A stretch of 64,000 nt of DNA, taken from Azolla caroliniana (lineage: Eukaryota > Polypodiophyta). Position numbers and translations under genes: made by a program. The DNA lies in contig JBHGNT010000014.1 in assembly GCA_043228905.1 (NCBI GenBank), positions 2,356,001 through 2,420,000 of the forward strand. The letters are read 5' to 3'. This document shows positions 1 to 9,845 of this stretch, piece after piece; positions within the stretch are counted from its first letter, which is position 1; the number at the start of each line of letters is the position of its first letter. The notes beneath the pieces are model-generated. The model had not been told where the DNA came from. It searched no databases and saw only the letters and a program-made list of their open reading frames with translations.

Positions 1-271
1 TTAAAAATCCACAAAGTTACTTTTCATATTTTACCCAAATTTGGCATTTTTCAATTTTACCAAATGGTGAAATTTTCAACTTTTTCATCAAGTTTTGGAG
101 AACATGTGATACTAGTATCAAGATGTTTTGTGAAATGGCAAAAAAATCCCCAAAATCAAACAGAATATTCCTTATCCTTCCACTTGTGCGCGATCCTTCC
201 ACTTGTGAACGCAAACGTGTTACATATGGATTCCGCACTATGCACATATTGCGGACCCACTCTATCACTTA
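1..271. other. AT-rich non-coding segment, repeated at 37.1 kb
   Basis: No coding sequence is recognised. Two blocks recur in the same order and at similar spacing near 37105-37210: one beginning AACATGTGATACTAGT, the other containing CGATCCTTCCACTTGTGAA. In both places a gypsy remnant follows, so this is probably the flank or leader of an old repeat. The gypsy reading frame begins abruptly at about 272. Confidence 0.5.
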
Positions 272-274
272 TTG

Positions 275-829
275 CAGAAGGGGAAGAAGTTCGAATGGAA
301 ACCGGAACACACCAAAGCCATGAAGAAGCTCAAGAAAACACTACGGAGAGCTAAAGCACTTAAGAAGCCGAGCTATGAGCGACCAATCATAGTAACGGTT
401 GATACAAGTCCAACCGAGATCAAATGGGTCATCAATCAAGCCGACTTGGATGGTTTGTGATATCCGATCCGATTCAGAGCAAAGGTTCTCAACTAAAGGC
501 AACGCGGATATGCACAAGTCAAAAGAGAATTATGGGGAGTCGTGTCGGTAATAAAATCGGATTGAGATTATTTGATCGGAGCCAAAGTAGTGATCGAAAC
601 GGATTGTCTTCCGAGACTCAGGATGATGTGGTGTTGCACGATACCGGATGTGGCTATGCTAAGATGGATTGCATATGTTAAGTCGCTTAACCCAGACGTA
701 AGACACATCTCTGAAAAAGACAACGCGGTAGCGGATATGCTATCAAGGGCTCGGTTCAGAGACGACATAGCCGAATCCGATAATGAAGAAGTTTCTGAAG
801 ACTACTTAACATATGCCGAGTATATGTAA
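275..829 (+). pseudogene. gypsy RNase H domain, broken
   Basis: The frame shows the RT/RNase H connection (KKFEWKPEHTKAMKKLK), then the strand containing IIVTVDTSPTEIKW, then KRELWGV, IETDCLP and the domain end HISEKDNAVADMLSRA. In-frame stops occur near 458 and before 572, and a frame change separates it from the integrase at 868. The fragment degraded RNA in RNA/DNA hybrids in the intact element and cannot work now. Confidence 0.8.
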
Positions 830-867
830 TCCGAGAATTCCAAGAAGAAGAATATGAGGGAGAAAGC

Positions 868-2257
868 TTGATAATTGGGAAGGTGCTACAAGAGTTTGAG
901 GAATCATTGGACGATAAAGAGAAGAGGGCTGAGATCCGAAGGAAGAAGACGCAAGTCCAAAAGTTCTTCTTGAAAAATGGATTAATATGGAGGGAGCCGA
1001 AAATACCAGATGGCATACCACTTTGGGTAGCCAGGACGAAAGTGCAACGAAACCAGATAATGTCCGAGTGTCACAAATCCGATTGGGCTGGACATCGAGG
1101 AACATGGGCAACTTTTGTGAAAATCAAACAAAAATATTGGTGGAACAATATGCACAAAGATATAGCGGAGTTGACGGAAAGCTGCGGGAAGTGTCAAATC
1201 TACTCCGGAGTTCGACACCGAGATGAGTTACATCCGACATTCTCACCGACAATTAACTTCAAATGGATGGTCGACATTGTAGCCATGCCAACCGGGATTG
1301 GACAAAAGAAGTACTTGGTGTTAGCTCAGGAAGATCTCACAAATCAAGTAGAAGGTTGGGCGCTACGAAGGAAAATGTGTTCTGCGGTATGCCAATTTCT
1401 TTTGGAGGAGGTGTTTTGCAGGTACGGATGCGTAGGACAAGTGATTGCGGATCGGGGAGAACTCGACTCTGATAAAGCTAGGGAATTCTTTCCCAAACAT
1501 GGATTTCGGTTAACACTAATAACCGCATACAATCCGGAGGCCAACAAGAAAATCGAACGAGGACATAGTCCAATCGTCAAAGCACTTGCCAAAGCATGCG
1601 ACAGAAGGGTGAAGGATTGGCCGTAGATGCTCCCGTATGCACTATGGGCGGATCGGACGACGCATAGCTCCGTAACCGGTTATATGCCGACAGAACTTAT
1701 GACCGAACAAGCACCAGTAATGCCGACGGAAACCGCGATCGCTACATGGACAATGCTACCGTGGAAGGAACAGATGAGCCGGGAAGAACTACTAGCGGTC
1801 CGGATACGACAACTAGAGGGAAGACCGGAAGACATAGCAGAAGCAACTCGCCGACAACAAGAAGCATGATTCCGGAACAAAAGCCGGTTCGACACAAAGC
1901 ACCGACTACGACCATGAAAGATTGAAGAAGGAGATTGGGTGATTGTCTATGACAATAGTTTGGATCATCAACATACAACGATACGGGAGTTCGCCAGAAG
2001 GTGGTTCGGGCCATACGAGGTTCAGAAAGTTTTCGACAACGGAACTTACCAACTATACGAGTTGGATGGAACGATACTACGAGTGCCTATAGCGGGGAAA
2101 CGAGTAAAGATCTTCAAGAAGCGGACTGACGACGAGGAGCAACCAGACAAAGATTGCGGTGATGCGGAAAGCGAAGACAGTGGACTTCAACTCATAGTCG
2201 ACATAAGGGGAGAATCGGAGAGTGCTACGGATGAGGGCGAATCATGGTTGTTTACGT
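868..2257 (+). pseudogene. gypsy integrase, interrupted by stops
   Basis: One frame runs through this segment with stops at 1624-1626 and 1867-1869 and a third near 1915. The zinc-binding domain shows H-x-H spacing (HKSDWAGHRGTW) and CGKC. In the catalytic core the first Asp is in MVDIVAMP, the second in IADRGELDS, and the Glu region is AYNPEANKKIERGH. The tail has the basic DNA-binding segment with RRWFGPYEVQKVFDNGTYQL. The frame ends at about the hAT-like insertion site. Domain order is that of Ty3/gypsy integrases; no chromodomain is seen. Confidence 0.85.
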
Positions 2258-3075
2258 ACCCGTATTTAACGTTTAAATACGTATAGTACCTCATCCTTTG
2301 TATAGTACGTACTATACCTCAATGTTGTTCCGTCAAATATCACGTACGTTTGTCTAATACGGTATTTGACGTATTTATAAAAAAACAGGTATAATACGTA
2401 TTTATAAAGAAAATGTAAGTAAAACCTTAACAAAAAGCAAAAGAAAAAAAAGATTTTATTGAAAAAGATGCCAAAGGAAGGAAGAAAAAAGACTAGAAGA
2501 GACGGCGATCAAGAAGATGAAGATGAAGAAGAAGAAGAAGAGAGAAAAGAAGACATAAACCTGTCTTGAGTGTGATAATCGTAGAAGATAGAAGAAGAAA
2601 ACGAAGATAAGAGAAACCTATTATGAGCGTGATAATCGTAGACGATTCCTCAATCTATGAAGGCATAATTGTAAATAATTACAATTTGAAGTAGAACATC
2701 ATGATACACACTTACACTGATTTATAGAATAAGGGAATGTCAACATCCATATTACTACAAGTATTTTAGGATGTGAAATGTTCAAATGTCTTATATGCAT
2801 TTTAGGAGGTAGAACTATATTGTACATCACAAAATTGTGTAAACATATATGTTTTTTACAACATTATAGATATTTTTTACAAAGGTAAATAATTTTCAAA
2901 TTCTAGAAGTATTTAACGTACTATACGTAAAATACGTATTTAACATATTTTATAAGTATTGAACATATTAAGAAAACGTATTTAACGTATTTTTAAATTG
3001 GGAGGTACTATACGGGTATTAATATGTTAAATACGTATGGTATCCATACCGTACCTAACGTACTTAACAACCTTG
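2243..3075 (+). mobile_element. hAT-like non-autonomous element, copy 1 (833 bp)
   Basis: The ends are CATGGTTGTT and AACAACCTTG, an imperfect terminal inverted repeat beginning CA-W-GG. The element is flanked by a perfect 8-bp target duplication GGGCGAAT (2235-2242 and 3076-3083). Eight-bp duplications and CA-NGG termini are typical of hAT transposons. The interior is AT-rich, with many TTTAACGTATT-type repeats and a GAA-rich microsatellite near 2510-2545, and it encodes no transposase. Two more copies lie at 10837 and 26348. Confidence 0.9.
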
Positions 3076-3129
3076 GGGCGAATAATGAGCATCGAGAACT
3101 TCGGCACATACCGGAGGATGTGTTGGTTT

Positions 3130-3290
3130 GGAGCGGGCGAGTGTCGTAGTGTAATTCGCACACGACGTGAAAATTGCATTTTTTTCCCTCCGAATGGGAT
3201 AAGGAAGAATCGGCAAGGAGGAACCAGCAAGGAGGACCCGATAAGGAGGACCGGTGAGAACCTTGTCATCCGTGGTGGTGTGCCTGCTTG
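3130..3290 (+). mobile_element. E1 polypurine tract and start of 3' LTR
   Basis: GGAGCGGGCGAG (3130-3141) directly precedes TGTCGTAGTGTAATTCG, as a polypurine tract precedes a 3' LTR. The first ~28 bases closely match the start of the LTR of E2, read on the opposite strand from 5416. Similarity fades after that, so the two belong to related but distinct subfamilies. The LTR end is not resolved; it runs into sequence assigned to E2. Confidence 0.6.
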
Positions 3291-3296
3291 GCATCT

Positions 3297-3690
3297 TCCT
3301 CGTGTTTACCGGCCTCGATTGCTTCGACCTCCTGTTGAGTCGGATTAGCTTCTTTCCAGATCGGTCTCGTCTAATTGGCTTTCAACTAGGTTGGCTTCCA
3401 TCCGTATTCACATTCCGCCGAATCGGACTTGGTTTATCAGTTTCAACTGAGTGGGCCCCCTTCCAATTCGGTTTTGGTTTTGGTTGGCTTCCTTTTCCTC
3501 GTGTTAACCGGCCTTGACCGGTTCGACCTTCGGTTGAGCCGCATTAGCTTCTTTCCGGATTGGTCTCGTCTGATCGGCTTTCGGCTAGAATGATTTCTAT
3601 CCTGGTCAGGTTCGACCGATCAGACTTCAGCCGAATCTACTTTCGCTTGGTTCGGCTTTTGTTTAGATCGGAATTTTGGAAGGATCATCT
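3297..3690. repeat. Tandem duplication, period 199 bp, in gag
   Basis: A block starting TCCTCGTGTTTACCGGCC at 3297 recurs at 3496 with several base changes; both contain ATTAGCTTCTTTCC and GGTCTCGTCT. The duplication falls in the 3' part of the E2 gag region, on the opposite strand to gag, and is old. Confidence 0.65.
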
Positions 3691-4620
3691 TCCATCCAAA
3701 CTGGCTTCCGACTTTACCTTCCTTGCCGCCATATCTCGTCTCTCCTATCTCACGTTGGTTCTTGGACACAACCGCCGAAGTCTCTAGAATTAGTGGGCAG
3801 GAATCCTCGATATTATCGTCCTTCGTTGTTTCACCCATAGCCACCTTCTGAGCTATCTCTCCGTCGTATGCATCGACGTCAACCTTCGTTTTCTCTCCAC
3901 CACCTTCTGTCTCTTCGGTCTCACGTTGCCTTTCGAATGCAAGTGCTGAAATCTCTGGAATTGGTGTTGGGAAAGTCTCGCCTCGGCCATCCGTCATTGA
4001 CTCGTTCATAGCCACCTCCGACTCAATGTCATATTTCGTGGCTACCTACTCAATCACGTCCACCTCACACTCTTTATCGTCTTCAAGTTTGATCCCAATG
4101 TCCATCCTTTCTTTCCGATCGATCGATCTTACGAACATTAGGACTTTATCCTCCCCCACCAATCTTTGTTCCCGCTCCAAGAGTCGAGGAAAACGATGCT
4201 CGAACTCTAGGAATGCTTGTGTTGCACATCGGTGATTCTTCTCCGATAAAACCCATTCGTCAAACTCGCATCGATCTCGTCCCTTCGATCTCTCGTAGTC
4301 ATATGCATCTCGTAAAGATTCTTCAAAGGACCCCCATGTTGGGTTTTGTTGCCGTATCTTGTAGATTCTCTCTTGTAACTCATCCGTGGCTACCTGATTG
4401 AAGGATATCACTTCCAATCCTTCTGGTATCCCACATCACATCATCTCCGCCTTGTAGTCACGTAGATAGCATGAGGCATCTTTTCCGTTCAATTGTCCAT
4501 TTCGTTGTACGAGTGGCTTTACTACCGCCATGATCTCTGACATCACTCATTTTTCTTGTAGCATCCGCTCGAACATCATCATCATCGTGTTCATCGCCTC
4601 TTGCTAATTCTCCATCTCTT
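3620..4620 (-). pseudogene. gypsy gag (capsid region), broken
   Basis: The main frame (4417 to 4046) contains TWGSFEESLRDAY, DEWVLSEKNHRCATQAFLEF, EHRFPRLLEREQRL and KVLMFVRSIDRKERMDIGIK, the pattern of a plant gypsy capsid. Upstream the frame continues with KDASCYLRDYKAEMM but is broken by stops, one near 4550. Downstream (4015 to 3620) is a polar tail. This would have formed the particle shell. Identification rests on overall pattern, not on a catalytic motif. Confidence 0.65.
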
Positions 4621-4633
4621 TGCCACCTGTCTT

Positions 4634-4649
4634 CACGTCGGGTTCACCA
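4634..4649 (-). promoter_or_regulatory. E2 primer-binding site
   Basis: On the minus strand the sequence is TGGTGAACCCGACGTG, two bases after the LTR end CACA. It starts with TGG and would pair with a tRNA 3' end finishing in CCA. I do not assign the tRNA species. Confidence 0.65.
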
Positions 4650-4651
4650 AA

Positions 4652-5416
4652 TGTGTTGTGCCCTTTTGGCGCCGGATCGTTGCGTGAGTCGGGTGGGAAC
4701 TGCTGGGGTTTTGGACTAGGAGGAGGAAGAATTTCAGACGAGTATAGTTATGAATAGATTATAAGAAAAAGAGATTGAAACTTGTGAATCCCAAAAGTAT
4801 ATTGTATTAGATTAATCAATATTCAGATAAGAATATGAATTTGGATTGAAAGAAAGCGATATAGAAACCTCGTGAATACCACGAGTATAGTTTATTTCGT
4901 GAATCCCACGAATATAATTTATTAATTGGTGTTTTTAGAAATATATCCAATTTTCAAAGTTTTCACCCCTATTACATTGTGCTCCCCATGCTTATATAGT
5001 GATGTCAGAGTCTTAGCAATCCATGCTTTTTTTTCTAACTATGAAATCCATGCTTTCTCTATCTATTGACTATATGCTTTCTCTAACATGATTTTTTCTA
5101 ACCTCATGCGTTTTTCATCGACTATAGTGTTTATGCACGCTAGATGTGCATGTGTAGCTTTTTTCTATCATGTGTTTTTCTTCTAACTAAAGCTTTTTCC
5201 TAGAAAAGAAACCTTTCTATGTGGGATATCTATTTTTTAATTTTTATGATGTGTTAGTGTAATGGTAAGGCTTCAAATTATTAACATGGAGGTACAAGGT
5301 TCGAATCTTGCCCTGTTCATGTAATAAATATTTTGATATTTCTTTCGTTTTCTTCATATTTATTCAATTGGTTATTTTATATGTTTTTCACGTAGTGTGC
5401 GAAATACACTACGACA
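4652..5416 (-). mobile_element. E2 5' LTR (765 bp)
   Basis: On the minus strand it starts TGTCGTAGTG and ends GCACAACACA, next to the primer-binding site. It contains three short direct repeats of the type GTGAATCCCAC, each partly self-complementary, near 4775, 4870 and 4905. A tRNA-like module lies at 5248-5321 on the opposite strand. No second copy of this LTR occurs in the window. Confidence 0.65.
5248..5321 (+). other. tRNA-like A-box/B-box module inside E2 LTR
   Basis: TAGTGTAATGG (5255-5265) fits an RNA polymerase III A box. GGTTCGAATC (5298-5307) fits a B box, 32 bases further on, the spacing found in tRNA genes. The T-arm stem is only partly paired and I see no convincing acceptor stem, so this is a tRNA-derived relic rather than a tRNA gene. 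It runs antisense to the LTR. Confidence 0.55.
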
Positions 5417-6295
5417 GTGGACTCCATACCGAGCTCGGTATGCAGATCATATATGTAGAGAAGTTCCATTGACCAACAAGAGCTGAACTATTTATAGGCG
5501 ATTTGTAGACATTGCCAATGGGATGTTATAAATATGTAATTAATTTGATGACAGATTAATCAATGAAGAATTAAATTGCTTGTTTTGAGTAACTTATCTA
5601 CTGTGTAATTTTAAGAGTATGTCCAGGATTGCTAATTTCATGATAGTGCTTTTTCTTAAAATTACATGGTTCACTTGAGTAAATTTGTATATCAGAAAGA
5701 AGAAGCCTAAATGATATTATTAAAGTGGTTTTAAGACATAAGAACGGAGAGAAGATTGTATATAAAAAAGACACACGATTTTATTGAGAAAGAAGCACAA
5801 AAAGTAGACTGTAAATAGAAAAAAAAAAACTCCCAAAAACAAGTCCATTAAACCATTTATTTGCAATACATGTGCTTTGTTTGTTTTAAAGGAAAACTGG
5901 TAATTGGTACTTGTCACTACAAATTCCATGGCATACTGTTGTAAATACATTCACTTGATTGTGGAAGATAGCCTCAGTTTCTGTTGGACACAATACTAAA
6001 TCTAAAAGACAACTCATGGAACAGATAACATGCTCAGATGATTTACACTACTCTTGTGGGCTCGATTGACAAATTGGGCACTCACAAGTGCAAACTGCAT
6101 TAGTTGGTGACGTAGTAGATTAATAGAATCATTGAGAAAACCCATTTGTACATGGTAAATGCAACAAAATGTGTATCGATCCTTCAAGCGTCTCACAAAG
6201 TGTGGCTTCAGAAACTCGAATGTTCGTAGTTGAACTTTGATATTTCGATGCATTCACCTAAACCTAACAAATAAATCGACCTGCGTAATAAAATG
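5417..6295. other. Unassigned AT-rich segment
   Basis: It begins beside a perfect 18-bp palindrome, CATACCGAGCTCGGTATG (5425-5442). No transposon coding motif is seen apart from the small frame at 6014-6253. The rest looks like ordinary AT-rich plant intergenic DNA. Confidence 0.4.
6014..6253 (-). CDS. Hypothetical fragment with Cys/His motif
   Basis: The 79-residue frame contains FEFLKPHFVRRLKDRYTFCC followed by IYHVQMG, then LRHQLMQFALVSAQFV. The charged, aromatic and Cys/His composition looks more like a protein exon than random translation. I have a weak memory of similar KP-FVRRLKDR-CC-YH segments in repeat-encoded plant proteins, but I cannot name a family. It may be a transposon fragment or a decayed exon; no splice sites were confirmed. 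Confidence 0.3.
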   Translation of the reverse strand: MHRNIKVQLRTFEFLKPHFVRRLKDRYTFCCIYHVQMGFLNDSINLLRHQLMQFALVSAQFVNRAHKSSVNHLSMLSVP

Positions 6296-7075
6296 GACAT
6301 ACCGATTAGCTAATTAGCTATGTTCCAAACTTGTTATAGTAGCTAATAAGCTATTCTGTTAGCTAATTAGCTATTCTAGTAGCTAATTAGCTATCCTAGT
6401 AGTTAATTAATTGATAATAACTAAATTAGCTATTGGTAATAGCTAGTTAGCTAATCTAGTAGCTAATTAGCTATAGTCATAGGTAGCTAATTAGCTATTC
6501 TGGATGCTAATTCCATATCCTAGCAGCGAAATAACTGGTAATAGCTAAATTAGTTGGTAATAACTAATTAGTTATTGGGAATAGTTAGTTAGCTTTCTAG
6601 TAGCTAATTAGTTATAATCATAGGCAACTAATTAGCTATTCTCGTAGCTAAATAGCTATGATTGGTAGCTAATTAGCATGGTACCTAATTAGCTATCCTA
6701 GCAACTAATTAGTTGATAATAGCTATATTAGCTATTGCAAATAGCTAGTTAGCTAATCTAGTAGCTAATTAGCTATAGTCATATGCAACTAATTAGTTAG
6801 TTAGCTAGTTAGCTAATCTAGTAGTTAATTAGGTAGTCATACACAGCTAATTAGCTATTCTGGTAGCTAAATAGCTATGCTCATATTCCTAGGTAGCTAA
6901 TTAGCTATTCTGGTAGCTAAGTAGCTATAGTCAAAGGCAACTAATTAGCTATTTTGGTAGCTAATTAGTTGTGAGTGCTAGTTAATTTGCTATGATTGGT
7001 AGCTAATTAGCTAGTAATAACTAAATTAGCTATTAGGAATAACTAGTTAGGTATTCTCGTCGATCAATCACCATC
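6296..7075. repeat. Array of the palindrome TAGCTAATTAGCTA
   Basis: About 780 bp are built from variants of TAGCTAATTAGCTA, which equals its own reverse complement, joined by short spacers such as TTCTGG and TAGTCATAGG. At least ten nearly exact units are visible. The same motif occurs in the LTR of copia E (63090-63200) and at 10058-10090. This suggests an LTR promoter segment that expanded. Confidence 0.85.
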
Positions 7076-7117
7076 AATCAATAACACAAAAGACAACAAA
7101 AGAAACATTAGAACATA

Positions 7118-7530
7118 GCTCTGATAGCAACTATTAGAGATATGTACTAATGTAAGCATATGATAAGGATAAAAGAATGATAGGTAGAAAGGAGAGAGAG
7201 AAAGAAGGGTGTCGATCCACCTAACCACCCTCGAGCGAAGGGATCAAGATGGACTCAAGCCTCGATTGGCGGCCCATACCACCGTCATGGCATCGACTCG
7301 TACATGGTGTTGGCGTGCTCCCTACAAAAGTTGACCCACCACAAGAACAGAGTCTCGACGTAGTCAAAAGATGATGAAATGAGGGTAGCTAGGCCTCTTA
7401 TTTATAGCGATACCCAAGACCCCCAGGTAAGTTCACACTTGGCCTAATGGGTTGTCTCAATCCCGAGGATTAAAAGTAATCCTCCCCTTCTTTACACTCT
7501 CATTTAACCCTCACACTTATCCACATGTAT
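7118..7530 (-). mobile_element. LTR fragment, family G, with PBS-like site
   Basis: GCTCTGATAGCAAC (7118-7131) is a degenerate reverse complement of the plant tRNA-Met primer site. The following sequence (from about 7132) matches, in reverse complement, the segment 63256-63448: both share AATGTAAGCATATGATAAGG, the purine-rich run, the CGATCCACC stretch and the GAGCGAAGGGATC stretch. The right boundary is uncertain. Confidence 0.55.
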
Positions 7531-7536
7531 AGAATA

Positions 7537-7782
7537 CTACGGTAAATTCTCACCACGGGATATTATATGGTCATGCCCGTAACAATTGAAATAGTCTACA
7601 ACCTTTCTCTCTATGATAGTAGTCTCATTACTTCCATTCTCAGTTATATTTAAGCCTATATCGTAACCAATACTATCTTTACCTTTAGTGAGTGTGGCTT
7701 TCGTATCCTTCAACAATTGACGACCTTTTTTTTTTTCCTGCCCAATACTTTCGTATCGCTTGTTGTGTCTTGATAGCGTCAT
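7537..7782 (-). pseudogene. Possible gag zinc-knuckle fragment
   Basis: The frame ends with VVDYFNCYGHDHIISRGENL, which resembles a degenerate retrotransposon CCHC knuckle (C-x2-C-x4-H-x4-C) with the first and last Cys lost. The rest is a polar, lysine-rich stretch. No neighbouring gag or protease motif supports it. Confidence 0.3.
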
Positions 7783-8400
7783 CTATATCCTGATGATCAT
7801 TGAGGGGTAATTCTAAACACCCTCCTTCCCCTTCCATTTGGCTTGATAGGTTTAAACCCTAATTTTCCTGGAAAAAAGACACGTATTAAAGATGGCTATG
7901 GGCAATAACAATACACAAAAATATTCTACAATACACAAGATTATACACAACAATACACAAGATTATCAATAGACAGAATAGTTATTGAAATCCAAGACTG
8001 AATAGTGGCGGTAATCCAGGGTTGAATAGTGGCGGCAACTGAGTGTAGAGTGGCGGCAATGGAGTGAACACCGTTTGATCGAACAATTTTGGCAATCTAG
8101 GACTGAACAATGGCGGTAACTGAGTGTAGAATGATGGCAATGGAGGAGTGAATTCCGTTGAATCGACCAATAGCAGATGATGCTTGGAACGCACTGTGAT
8201 GACAATTGAGAATAGAATGGTAGTAGTGGAGGAGTGAACTCCCTCGGATCAAAAAGTGGCAGCAATACACGACTGAACAGTAGCGACAACTGAGTGTAGA
8301 AAGATGGCAATGGATGAGTGAACTTTGTCAAATCAAAAAGTGGTAGCAATCCAGGACTGAACAGTAGCAGCAACTGAGTGTAGAATGACGATGTGAAGTT
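7783..8400. repeat. Degenerate minisatellite field 1
   Basis: From about 7966 the sequence cycles through blocks containing GGCAATGGAGGAGTGAACTC, GATCGAACAGTGGCAG, GATGATGCTTGGAACGCA and GGCAACTGAGTGTAGAATG. The same blocks recur at 9074-9845. Open frames on the minus strand (repeats of TEFTPPLPSFYTQL) result from the repeat. 7783-7965 shows nothing recognisable. Confidence 0.7.
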
Positions 8401-9073
8401 GACTTTTGCTTATAGGAAAAGACCGTGAAAAATACATTGGATGCGAAATAGAAGAATAAAGCACAATATGAAAGGTCCAAGAGTTAAAAGATAAATGAAA
8501 TTGAAGAAATTTAAAGTTAGAGGCATTTTTCAAAAGTAGAAAAAACAGGGAAAAAGAAAAAGAAGAAAAACGCACGAAATTAAGCAGAAAAAGCAAGGTA
8601 GAGAAAAAAGCTCATAACTTCTTCATCTCTTATCCAAATTTCAAAAGAAAATATTCGTAAGAAAGCTGACAAACCAGAAATAATGATATGAAAAACGCAC
8701 CACACAAACTCGAGGACATGTAAAAGAAAAGAAAAGAAAAAGCAAGAATAATGCAACTAAAAACCTATAAGTATGAGGGTATTCTTAGCAATTGGGGAAA
8801 GGGAAGACTAGAATATCTAAGGAGGAAGAGTAGAATATCTATAAGGAGAGATAGAATATCTACAAGAAGAAGTGAGGAAGAAGAATTGAGAAAGAAGAAT
8901 TGAGAAAGAAGAAAGAAGAAGATTAGAAGAAGTGAGAAGACAGTAGAAGAAATAGAGAAGACAGAAAGACTATTTTATTAATAGAATATCGAAGTAGTTA
9001 TTTGGGGTTGTTACTCTTGGAGTCTAAGAGGATTGTATTCTTTTCTTAATAGTATATTGAAGTATTCTGTTCT
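8401..9073. other. A-rich spacer, nothing recognised
   Basis: Purine-rich and A-rich DNA with GAAGAAG runs (8870-8970). No coding, LTR or RNA signal was found. Confidence 0.4.
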
Positions 9074-9469
9074 CTTCCTCTTCTCTTCTCCATCATTTTT
9101 CTCTCTCTCCTCATCAGATGGCAATGGAGGAGTGAACTCCGTCAGATTGAACAGTGGTAGATGATGCTTGGAACACACAATGACGGTAACTGAGAGTACA
9201 ATTATCTTCCTCTTCTCTTCGCTATCATTTTTCTCTCTCTCCTCATCAGATGGCAATGGAGGAGTGAACTCCATCAGATTGAACAGTCGTAAATGATGCT
9301 TGGAACACACAATGACGACAACTGAGAATACAATTCTCTTCCTCTTCTCTTCTCTATCATTTTTCTCTCTCACCTCATCAGATGGCAATGGAGGAGTGAA
9401 CTCTGTCCGATCGAACAGTGGCAGATGATGCTTGGAACACATAATGACGGCAATTGAGAGTACAATGGT
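9074..9469. repeat. 132-bp tandem repeat, three copies
   Basis: Copies start at CTTCCTCTTCTCTT, at 9074, 9206 and 9338, so the period is exactly 132 bp (44 codons). Each holds a pyrimidine-rich half and the GGCAATGGAGGAGTGAACTC block of field 1. Because the period is divisible by three, the minus strand stays open and encodes repeats around SKHHLPLFDRTEFTPPLPSD. I regard the frame as accidental. Confidence 0.85.
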
Positions 9470-9845
9470 GGCAGTGGAGAAGGAGTGAACTCCCTCAGAT
9501 AAAAAAGTTGCAGCAATACACGATCGAACAGTCGCAACAACTAAGTGTAGAATGATGACAATGGATGAGTGAACTCTGTCAAATGGAGAAGTGGCAGCAA
9601 TCCAGGACCGAACAATAGCGGCAAATGAGTGTAGAATGATGGCAATGGAGGAGTGAACTCGGTCAGATCAACCAATGGCAGATGATGCTTGGAACGCATA
9701 GTGATGACAACTAAGAGTAGAATGGTGATAGTCGAGAAGGACTGAACTCCATCGGATCGAAAAGTGGCAGAAATATACAACCTTCACAATAGTGGCAACT
9801 GAGTGTAGAATGGAGGCAATGGAGGAGTGGACTCAATAGGGTTTA
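9470..9845. repeat. Degenerate minisatellite field 2
   Basis: The blocks of 7966-8400 recur in the same order with base changes, including GATGATGCTTGGAACGCA near 9680. The two fields flank the A-rich spacer and the 132-bp array. Confidence 0.65.

Larger units (their letters stand above)
272..3141 (+). mobile_element. Ty3/gypsy remnant E1 (RNase H, integrase, polypurine tract)
   Basis: This is the 3' half of a Ty3/gypsy element, truncated at its 5' side. Reading along the plus strand there is an RNase H tail, an integrase with zinc-binding and catalytic regions, a C-terminal tail, a purine tract (3130-3141) and an LTR start at 3142. Protease and reverse transcriptase are missing. The hAT-like element at 2243-3075 sits at the end of the pol frame. 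The protein style recalls gypsy families I associate with early land plants, from memory only. Confidence 0.85.
3291..5416 (-). mobile_element. Ty3/gypsy remnant E2 (5' LTR, PBS, gag)
   Basis: Read on the minus strand this is a 5' LTR (5416 to 4652), a tRNA-type primer-binding site (4649 to 4634), then gag down to about 3300. No protease or reverse transcriptase follows. It lies tail to tail with E1, so the region holds halves of two elements in opposite orientation. Gag style and LTR start suggest the same superfamily branch as E1. Confidence 0.75.

Noticed and set aside
5248-5321. A functional tRNA gene
   Set aside because: A and B boxes are present but the acceptor and T stems do not pair properly.
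3142-5416. Inverted TGTCGTAGTG repeats read as ends of one DNA transposon
   Set aside because: Each copy is the start of a gypsy LTR: one follows a polypurine tract, the other heads an LTR that ends at a primer site. No target duplication flanks the pair.
9011-9442. 143-codon repeat protein as a gene
   Set aside because: The frame is made of three copies of a 132-bp satellite and shares blocks with non-coding minisatellites nearby.
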